From NCBI GenBank assembly GCA_002292185.1, contig DBBL01000110.1, positions 1 through 5,940 of the forward strand: DNA of 5,940 nucleotides. Reading direction: 5' to 3'. Source of the stretch: Akkermansiaceae bacterium UBA985 (GTDB taxonomy: Bacteria > Verrucomicrobiota > Verrucomicrobiia > Verrucomicrobiales > Akkermansiaceae). A model generated the notes under the pieces. That model worked only from the letters and a program-made list of their open reading frames with translations. It searched no databases and was not told where the DNA came from. Below, in pieces: positions 1-4,451 of this stretch; within the stretch, counting starts at the first letter, position 1; the number at the start of each line of letters is the position of its first letter. The position numbers and the translations under genes were made by a program.

Positions 1-114
1 GTTGCCTGTTGCCGGACCGTCCCATACGAAATCAGTGGCTTGCACTTGTGGTAGGCTGAAGAGGCCAAAGCCGAGGGCTAACAGGCTGTGGGTAAAATGA
101 TGTGGAGTTTTCAT
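1..114 (-). CDS. Secreted protein, N-terminal fragment (possible autotransporter-repeat/PEP-CTERM-type protein)
   Basis: Only the first 38 codons are inside the window; the gene continues beyond the left edge. Reading from ATG at 114-112, the protein begins MKTPHHFTHS, followed by a hydrophobic stretch at about residues 11-22 and a signal-peptidase-I-like site V-Q-A before T27. It is therefore probably exported through Sec. The mature start reads TDFVWDGPATGN, which resembles the W-D-G...G-N opening of the repeat-rich autotransporter-like and PEP-CTERM surface proteins common in Verrucomicrobiota; that likeness rests on about ten residues and is weak. No Shine-Dalgarno sequence precedes the ATG, and the leader is AT-rich. 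It diverges from the two-component operon, so the two may share control signals in the spacer. The function of the mature protein cannot be judged from this fragment. Confidence 0.7.
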   Translation of the reverse strand, partial: MKTPHHFTHSLLALGFGLFSLPQVQATDFVWDGPATGN

Positions 115-117
115 TGT

Positions 118-141
118 GGTTTTTATTTAGGTTTTTATTTA
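118..141. repeat. 12-bp perfect tandem duplication (GGTTTTTATTTA x2)
   Basis: The unit GGTTTTTATTTA occurs at 118-129 and again at 130-141, and a partial third unit (GGTT) follows. It lies directly in front of the start codon of the minus-strand secreted-protein gene. On that strand it gives an A-rich leader with two TAAATAAAAACC units. It may be replication slippage, or an A-rich translation enhancer standing in for a Shine-Dalgarno site. Confidence 0.85.
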
Positions 142-257
142 GGTTGTTTGGGCTATGTTATGTCGTGCTGTGAGCGCCATCGTTTTATGATGGAGTCGCA
201 TGATAAACAAACTCATCCAACAGGGTTAATCATCATACCAAAAAAATGAACTTCGTG

Positions 258-277
258 CACCCCGTGTTCACGGGGTG
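258..277. promoter_or_regulatory. Perfect 9+2+9 bp palindrome, candidate operator
   Basis: CACCCCGTG at 258-266 is the exact reverse complement of CACGGGGTG at 269-277, with only TT between them. It is GC-rich within an AT-rich spacer and lies 117 bases before the kinase start. No run of T follows on the plus strand, and the base run on the left is A-rich but about 9 bases away, so it does not look like a standard terminator. Its near-zero spacer fits a dimeric DNA-binding protein, and the NarL/LuxR-type regulator of the downstream operon is one candidate. It ends 12 bases before a TATAAA hexamer, so a bound protein would cover the usual -35 position. The symmetry is seen directly; the operator role is inference. 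Confidence 0.45.
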
Positions 278-394
278 GCGCAACCTGCCTATAAATGGGA
301 GAATCAACTTGCAGTCATTGGCAGCTCTCTCGTTCCCATTTCATACCACCGCAAACGATTACCCCTCGCCAGGCAAATCCCATAAATAGCTCAA

Positions 395-2362
395 ATGTAT
401 TGTCTCCTTCGCGCTCTGGTCAGCATCGCACTCATGTATGGGATGGTTTCCGCCCAAACATCTGCAACGCGCCTGCATAATGCTATCAACAAGCTCTCTC
501 TTACGGCACTTGAAAAAAGAGCTGGCGAGATTCAATCAGAGCTCAGTCGTCTGTCCCACTTCGCTCCTCGCGGGGGAATTGGGACCATTGGTTACCGCTC
601 GGAGGAATTTACGACGCCGGATCGCCAGGAGTGGGTGCAGATCGAGCTTGCAGAGAATACGGCCATTGACCAAATCATCCTGGTGCCCTGCCTGGTCCGC
701 ACTCCACAGGGGGGCTATCGTGCGGACGGCTTTCCCGAGAGTTTTAAGATTACGGATGAAGATGGAAAGATACTCGCAGAGTTCTCCACAACCGCCGATG
801 ACCACCCACGCATCTCCCCCGTGGTCATTGAGCTAAATGGGCAATCGGCCTCACAAATCCGCATCGATGCCACCCGCTTGTCAGCACGCGCATTTGATCA
901 AAAATTCACATTTAAGCTCTCGGAAGTGCTCGTCTTCAGCGGTCAAAAAAACGTCGCTCTCCGCTGTTCCGTCACCAGCTCTCGAATGATTCCGGACAAC
1001 TCACATGTTTATCACCCAGCCTTTCTGACGGACGGAGCAGTGCCCTACTTGATGAACACCGCCCAAGGTAAGACCAGTGTCGCCTACCTGAGTCCTCATC
1101 ACCTTGCACCCGATAAACTTCTCAATTTCACCATTGATCTTGAGAAAAGCACCCCAATCTCTGGTATTCATCTGCACACCGTTGAGCAGAGCGACAACGT
1201 CCCTCAGGGCTCGCCTGGCGGGACCGGAATGCCGAGCCACCTCCTCGTTGAGGGCGCTAACCGCGCCGATTTTTCTGACGCCCGCAAGCTTTTGGAAACC
1301 AGGCACGCGTCCTTATTTGATGTTACCCCGATCATGATGTGGAACTTCCCCGAAACCCGTTGTCGCTACGTTCGCTTCACCGCCCTGGGGCACCGGCTGG
1401 ACAAAACGATAAAGGAAACGCTGCCCAGAATCGGCTTTGCTGAAGTCGAGATTCTCAGTAAGGGCGCCAATGTGGCAGCGGGAAAATCGGTTCTGGCCAA
1501 AGACATCCCAGTGCACGAAAGGCGTCCGCGCATCAACTTAACGGACACACGCAACGCCTATGGGGAGATTCTTTCTTTCCGAAAATGGCTTAACGAGCTA
1601 GCACGGCGGCATGAGCTGGAAGGTGAGCTTCCACGGGTGAATGCAGCATTAAGCAAACGCTATGCAGCCCAAAAAGCAAACCTGAGAAGAATCAGTGTCC
1701 TGACCATCGTATTAGCGTCAGGCATTGTGATCGTCATCCTAATCATGCGCGCGGTGCGCACCCGCCAGATGTATGAGATCAAGGAGCGTTTCGCCGCGGA
1801 TCTGCATGATGAACTCGGGGCCAAGGTGCAAAGCATTGGCATCCTAAGTGACCTCGCCCAAAAAACAAAAGACTCTCCCGCTGAGCTCGACCCCATTCTT
1901 GAGAACATTCGCAATTCCACCAAGGACCTTGGCACCGCCATCCGCCACTGCACCAACCTGCTCGAAGCTGACACGCTCTATACCAACTTGCATGCAGACA
2001 TGCATCGCACGGCCAAGCGCCTGCTGCTTGATTATGAGATCACCATTGAAGGAGAAGAGCATATTGCTCAACTCGACAAACAGACCCAAATTGACCTGCT
2101 GCTCTTTTACAAGGAGTGCCTGGTCAACATCAGCCGCCATGCCGACGCCTCCCACTTTTCGGCTGACCTTGTTGCCAGCCCCAAGAGCGTCACCCTCACA
2201 GTCTCCGACAACGGCCAAGGCTTTGCCGGCGGCACTCCGCCTTCACTCAAACGCCGGGCCAAAATCATCAAGGGGACGGTCAGCTCGGCACCAGCCTCGG
2301 AAGGTGGCAGCTGTATTTTGCTCTCCCTCCCTGTGAAAAAACAAACCAGGAAACACCCATGA
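395..2362 (+). CDS. Membrane sensor histidine kinase with periplasmic discoidin-like region, HisKA_3/NarX type
   Basis: This is the sensor half of a two-component system. A signal peptide covers residues 1-20 (V-S-A before Q21). A periplasmic region of about 400 residues follows. It contains two F5/8 type C (discoidin)-like beta-sandwich units, at about 58-183 (E-W-V-Q-I-E-L at 79-85) and about 188-357 (with H..FLTDG and R-Y-V-R-F-T signatures). A charged helical linker leads to one membrane helix at about 433-451. The dimerisation domain has the H-box DLHDELG, with predicted phosphoacceptor H471 and acid D472. The HATPase domain has an N-box with E574 and N578 and a G1 box DNGQGF at 605-610. 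The expected glycine-rich second G box is degenerate. There is no HAMP domain. An in-frame stop at 383-385 and the signal peptide support this start, although no Shine-Dalgarno site is present. The 3' end overlaps the regulator gene by 4 bases. The ligand is unknown; discoidin folds often bind glycans. Confidence 0.93.
   Translation: MYCLLRALVSIALMYGMVSAQTSATRLHNAINKLSLTALEKRAGEIQSELSRLSHFAPRGGIGTIGYRSEEFTTPDRQEWVQIELAENTAIDQIILVPCLVRTPQGGYRADGFPESFKITDEDGKILAEFSTTADDHPRISPVVIELNGQSASQIRIDATRLSARAFDQKFTFKLSEVLVFSGQKNVALRCSVTSSRMIPDNSHVYHPAFLTDGAVPYLMNTAQGKTSVAYLSPHHLAPDKLLNFTIDLEKSTPISGIHLHTVEQSDNVPQGSPGGTGMPSHLLVEGANRADFSDARKLLETRHASLFDVTPIMMWNFPETRCRYVRFTALGHRLDKTIKETLPRIGFAEVEILSKGANVAAGKSVLAKDIPVHERRPRINLTDTRNAYGEILSFRKWLNELARRHELEGELPRVNAALSKRYAAQKANLRRISVLTIVLASGIVIVILIMRAVRTRQMYEIKERFAADLHDELGAKVQSIGILSDLAQKTKDSPAELDPILENIRNSTKDLGTAIRHCTNLLEADTLYTNLHADMHRTAKRLLLDYEITIEGEEHIAQLDKQTQIDLLLFYKECLVNISRHADASHFSADLVASPKSVTLTVSDNGQGFAGGTPPSLKRRAKIIKGTVSSAPASEGGSCILLSLPVKKQTRKHP
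2348..2351 (+). promoter_or_regulatory. Ribosome binding site of the response regulator
   Basis: AGGA lies 7 bases before the ATG at 2359, inside the last codons of the kinase gene. Together with the ATGA overlap (2359-2362) it supports this start and suggests translational coupling of kinase and regulator. Confidence 0.6.
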
Positions 2363-3012
2363 CAGATGAAATCAACATCATGCTCGTTGAAGATCAGCCG
2401 GAATACCGGGACGTGATCAAACTGGCCATCGATAAAACTTCCGACCTGCATCTGGCCTCCATGTATGGCACCGCTGAGAAGGCACTCTCGAGTATGCAAA
2501 TGAGTCTCCCTGATGTTATCCTGCTGGATCTCCGTCTCCTTGGCATGAGTGGTATTGATGCCATCCCGAAATTCAGGGAATCTTCTCCAAGCACACCTAT
2601 CATTGTTCTTACCAACTCAAACCGGGAGAGAGACATTCTGGCTGCCATTTCACATGGAGCCGCCGGGTATTTGTTGAAATGTGCCAGCCTGGATCAAATT
2701 ATCGAGGGCATCCATACCGTCATGGGTGGAGGCGCCTCTCTGGATCCCAGTGTGGCGAAACTAATCATGCGCAATATATCTGATGAGTCCGTGTCCGAAA
2801 CCCTCTCACTCAGCAAGCGGAAGATGGAGGTCCTCTCGCTTCTTGCCGAAGGTCTGGTCAAAAAGGAAATCGCTGACCAACTCAATATTGCCTACGGAAC
2901 CGTGGACTCCTACGTCAAAGAAATCTACGAGATACTTCAGGTGCACAATGCCCCTGCCGCCGTCGACAAAGCCCACCGGCTCGGATTGTTTAGAAGACTC
3001 AAGGAGTCCTGA
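2359..3012 (+). CDS. NarL/FixJ-family response regulator (REC + LuxR-type HTH)
   Basis: This 217-residue protein has the standard length and layout of the NarL/FixJ family and is the cytoplasmic partner of the kinase encoded just before it. The receiver domain (about 5-122) has acidic residues E11 and D12, phosphoacceptor D57 in LLDLRLLGMSG, switch residue T85 and conserved K107. The output domain is a LuxR-type helix-turn-helix at about 148-212, with LSKRKMEVLSLLAEG followed by KKEIADQL and GTVDSYVKEIYEIL, the recognition-helix region. Phosphorylation by the kinase would drive dimerisation and DNA binding. The loop after D57 reads L-R-L-L-G-M-S-G, where most family members have proline in place of the second leucine of the LL pair; this is a mild departure. 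The start is fixed by the AGGA site and the 4-base overlap. The regulon is unknown; the palindrome upstream of the operon is a possible self-regulation site. Confidence 0.95.
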   Translation: MTDEINIMLVEDQPEYRDVIKLAIDKTSDLHLASMYGTAEKALSSMQMSLPDVILLDLRLLGMSGIDAIPKFRESSPSTPIIVLTNSNRERDILAAISHGAAGYLLKCASLDQIIEGIHTVMGGGASLDPSVAKLIMRNISDESVSETLSLSKRKMEVLSLLAEGLVKKEIADQLNIAYGTVDSYVKEIYEILQVHNAPAAVDKAHRLGLFRRLKES

Positions 3013-3029
3013 AAAACCTCCCTGTGAGG
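3012..3029 (-). terminator. Possible weak intrinsic terminator for the Fic gene
   Basis: Read on the minus strand, CCTC (3029-3026), a 5-base loop ACAGG and GAGG (3020-3017) form a short hairpin followed directly by five T (3016-3012). The 4-bp stem is short for an intrinsic terminator. It lies about 125 bases past the Fic stop codon and touches the stop codon of the convergent regulator gene. Confidence 0.3.
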
Positions 3030-3032
3030 CGC

Positions 3033-3063
3033 CTACCGATCCCGCTTAGCTAAGCTCCGGTAG
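3033..3063. terminator. Nested dyad in the convergent spacer, possible 3' structure of the two-component operon
   Basis: A perfect 12-bp palindrome, GCTTAGCTAAGC (3044-3055), is enclosed by outer arms CTACCG (3033-3038) and CGGTAG (3058-3063), which are exact reverse complements. The RNA could fold into a two-tier hairpin with a 5/2-base internal loop. It begins 21 bases after the regulator stop codon, where an operon's 3' structure is expected. No T-run follows on the plus strand, so it may stabilise mRNA, act with Rho, or be a protein-binding site. The rest of the 142-base spacer shows nothing recognisable. Confidence 0.4.
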
Positions 3064-3154
3064 CCGAGATCTGGGACATCCGGGACAACCAACGAGTGGA
3101 GCATACCATCTATCTGAAAGAACTCCGCTTCCCTTAGCTTGAAGAGGTGATTGC

Positions 3155-4219
3155 TCAGCGTTTCCTGTAGGCGGAGCCGCGGCCTTTTCCTTCGAGGGTG
3201 AGAAGTCCCTTGGTAACCAATCCGGCGAGGCGTTTACGGATGGTGTTTCGGCTTTGGCCGATCTGTGCCACGGCTTGGGCGACACTCACGCGGCCGGTAG
3301 TCTCGACCATTTCGAGCAGATCCCGCTCTGCCTGGCTGAGTTCATTGAGCGTTTGGTGTAGCGCATCCACTCTCTTGCCAAGTGCCTTTGTTTGGCGATG
3401 AAGCATGAGCAGAAAAAAACTCAGCCAGGGCTCCCAATCAGTATCATTGCCGTCTCCGAGCGTCCTTTGGGTGGTCCTGAGAGCTCGATAATACGCGTCC
3501 TTGTTTTGTTCGACGATGGACTCAAGCGAGGCGTAGGGCACGTGGGTGTAGCCAGCCCGAAGCAACAGGAGTGTGGTCAGCACGCGGGAGAGCCGACCGT
3601 TGCCGTCCTGAAAGGGGTGGATTTTGAGAAAAACCACAATGTAGGTGCCGATGACGAGCAGAGGGTGGAGGTCGCGGTTTCGCTCGCGCCGGACCAGCCA
3701 GGTGGTCAGCTCTTCCATCTCGCCCGGGGTGTCGAAGGGAGGGGTGGTTTCAAAAATGATGCCAATTTCCTTGCCGTCGGCATCGAAGGCGGCGACTCGG
3801 TTGGGAAGCGTTTTCCAAGTGCCCCGGTGACGTTCATCCTTGGTGCTGAACTGCAGGAGCACGGAGTGCAATTGGCGGATGTGATTTTCGGTGACGGGCA
3901 GCAGTTCGGCGGAATCGAAGACCAGTTCCATGGCTCGTGCGTAGCCTGCAACTTCTTGTTCATCCCTGCTGGCAAAGGATTCCGTCCGCAGCCCGTCAAG
4001 AACGGTTTCTACTTCACGGTTGGACAAGGCGGAGCCCTCGATCCGGGTGGACGAGCCCACACTTTCAATGGTTGCCGAACGCCGCATGCGCGTCAGCACC
4101 TCGGGCGAGAGCCAGGTGATGGCTTTCCAGCGCCCTTTGAATTCATCCACCTCTGCCAAGAGGCTGACCAGTTTGTTGCTGAGGTGGAGGTCTTCTGGCT
4201 CGATCATCATGGTATCCAT
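3155..4219 (-). CDS. Fic family protein, class II, with C-terminal winged helix (predicted AMP-transferase)
   Basis: Fic proteins usually transfer AMP from ATP to hydroxyl side chains of target proteins. The catalytic motif HPFQDGNGRLSR at residues 201-212 is complete: base H201, metal-binding D205, the GNGR anion hole with R209, and R212. Before it, FETTPPFDTPGEM (about 156-168) fits the flap that docks targets. The N-terminal region carries the inhibitory-helix motif S57-T-R-I-E61-G62, matching (S/T)xxxE(G/N) ahead of the Fic core. That makes it class II, normally auto-inhibited by the glutamate. The last 60 residues (295-354) form a winged-helix-like domain with GQSRNTIRKRLAGLVTKGLL as helix-turn-helix and wing. 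The layout and length match the Fic-wHTH proteins typified by Shewanella SoFic. Start choice is uncertain: ATG at 4219, or M4/M5 (4210, 4207), with no Shine-Dalgarno site. The gene is convergent with the two-component operon and isolated from it. Targets are unknown; no toxin-antitoxin partner gene is adjacent. Confidence 0.95.
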   Translation of the reverse strand: MDTMMIEPEDLHLSNKLVSLLAEVDEFKGRWKAITWLSPEVLTRMRRSATIESVGSSTRIEGSALSNREVETVLDGLRTESFASRDEQEVAGYARAMELVFDSAELLPVTENHIRQLHSVLLQFSTKDERHRGTWKTLPNRVAAFDADGKEIGIIFETTPPFDTPGEMEELTTWLVRRERNRDLHPLLVIGTYIVVFLKIHPFQDGNGRLSRVLTTLLLLRAGYTHVPYASLESIVEQNKDAYYRALRTTQRTLGDGNDTDWEPWLSFFLLMLHRQTKALGKRVDALHQTLNELSQAERDLLEMVETTGRVSVAQAVAQIGQSRNTIRKRLAGLVTKGLLTLEGKGRGSAYRKR

Positions 4220-4319
4220 TGATGTATCCGATTTTATCCATTTGTCAAGTGTGGCATTTATCTTTTTTTATCCATTTATGCCGGTAAAAATCTATTTATT
4301 GATCCGTTTGGATCCATTT
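4215..4319. repeat. Array of TCCATTT/TCCGTTT-type direct repeats upstream of the Fic gene
   Basis: The 12-mer TTTTATCCATTT occurs exactly twice (4232-4243 and 4266-4277). The core TCCATTT appears again at 4313-4319, preceded 10 bases earlier by TCCGTTT (4303-4309). Related cores are TCCGATT at 4227-4233 and TCCATTG at 4215-4221, the last overlapping the predicted start codon. On the Fic coding strand the unit reads AAATGGATA. Several copies are spaced 10 bases apart, one helical turn, and they surround the TTGACA box. This looks like an operator array, possibly read by the winged helix of the Fic protein itself. The repeats are visible; the binding role is inference. Confidence 0.6.
4221..4248 (-). 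promoter_or_regulatory. Candidate promoter of the Fic gene
   Basis: On the minus strand a perfect -35 hexamer TTGACA (4248-4243) is followed after 16 bases by TACATC (4226-4221), a poor -10 match. Transcription would then begin near 4214, which is inside the longest reading of the gene. If so, translation would start at M4 or M5 with almost no leader. The -35 is convincing by itself; the -10 and the start site are inference. Confidence 0.35.
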
Positions 4320-4389
4320 TAGCACCCTATGTGAGCAAACTGGCCAAGGAAATAAAGCGAAATGGCAAGCACGCGATCAGGCACAAAGT

Positions 4390-4413
4390 CTTGTATCTTG
4401 TATCTTGTATCTT
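4390..4413. repeat. Heptamer tandem repeat (CTTGTAT x3 plus partial unit)
   Basis: CTTGTAT is repeated three times without error at 4390-4396, 4397-4403 and 4404-4410, then breaks down into CTTTTGG. Two degenerate units follow (CTTGCAT at 4419-4425 and CTTGCGC from 4426). On the minus strand it reads as ATACAAG units. It lies in the 232-base spacer between the transporter's 3' end and the Fic gene, outside any credible coding region. The rest of the spacer from 4320 to 4389 shows nothing recognisable. Confidence 0.85.
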
Positions 4414-4428
4414 TTGGTCTTGCATCTT

Positions 4429-4448
4429 GCGCAGCCAAAAGGCAGCGC
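4429..4448 (-). terminator. Hairpin just past the transporter stop codon
   Basis: GCGC-A-GCC (4429-4436) and GGC-A-GCGC (4441-4448) pair around a 4-base loop, AAAA on the plus strand, with a single symmetric mismatch in a 7-bp GC-rich stem. It lies 3 bases after the transporter stop codon at 4454-4452. On the minus strand no T-run follows, so it is either a Rho-assisted terminator or an mRNA-stabilising 3' hairpin. Confidence 0.4.
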
Positions 4449-4451
4449 CAT

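Larger units (their letters stand above)
115..394. other. Divergent intergenic region (secreted protein / histidine kinase)
   Basis: This 280-base spacer separates two divergently transcribed genes and shows no convincing coding region. It holds the 12-bp tandem duplication next to the left gene. An imperfect inverted repeat joins GATG-g-AGT (189-196) to ACTCATC (211-217). A perfect palindrome lies at 258-277. A TATAAA hexamer at 290-295 could be a -10 element for the kinase gene, but no matching -35 lies at the usual distance. Promoters must be here, but none could be assigned with confidence. Confidence 0.5.

Noticed and set aside
258..277. Palindrome as an intrinsic terminator
   Set aside because: There is no T-run on the plus strand. 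On the minus strand the T-rich stretch is about 9 bases away and would lie upstream of the secreted-protein gene, where a terminator would only make sense for antisense transcription.
295..480. Small plus-strand frame of 61 codons before and overlapping the kinase start
   Set aside because: No ribosome site, no recognisable protein features, and it overlaps the signal peptide of the kinase in another frame.
1848..2336. Plus-strand 162-codon and minus-strand 124- and 104-codon frames within the kinase catalytic region
   Set aside because: All are shadows of the kinase reading frame, which carries the H, N and G1 boxes.
3155..4219. Fic gene as a Doc-type or FicT toxin with an adjacent antitoxin
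   Set aside because: The protein is much longer than Doc, carries its own inhibitory helix (class II), and no small co-directional gene is adjacent.
3392..4222. Long plus-strand open frame of 276 codons opposite the Fic gene
   Set aside because: It lies antisense to a gene with a complete Fic motif. Its product is glycine-rich, has no recognisable domain, and reflects the codon structure of the opposite strand.
4301..4314. GATCC-GTTT-GGATC as a terminator hairpin
   Set aside because: The 5-bp stem arises from two adjacent direct repeats with a GGATCC core, and no useful T-run follows it; it is better explained as part of the repeat array.
4390..4430. Possible CRISPR-like repeats
   Set aside because: The units are only 7 bp and directly adjacent, with no spacers and no cas genes nearby.
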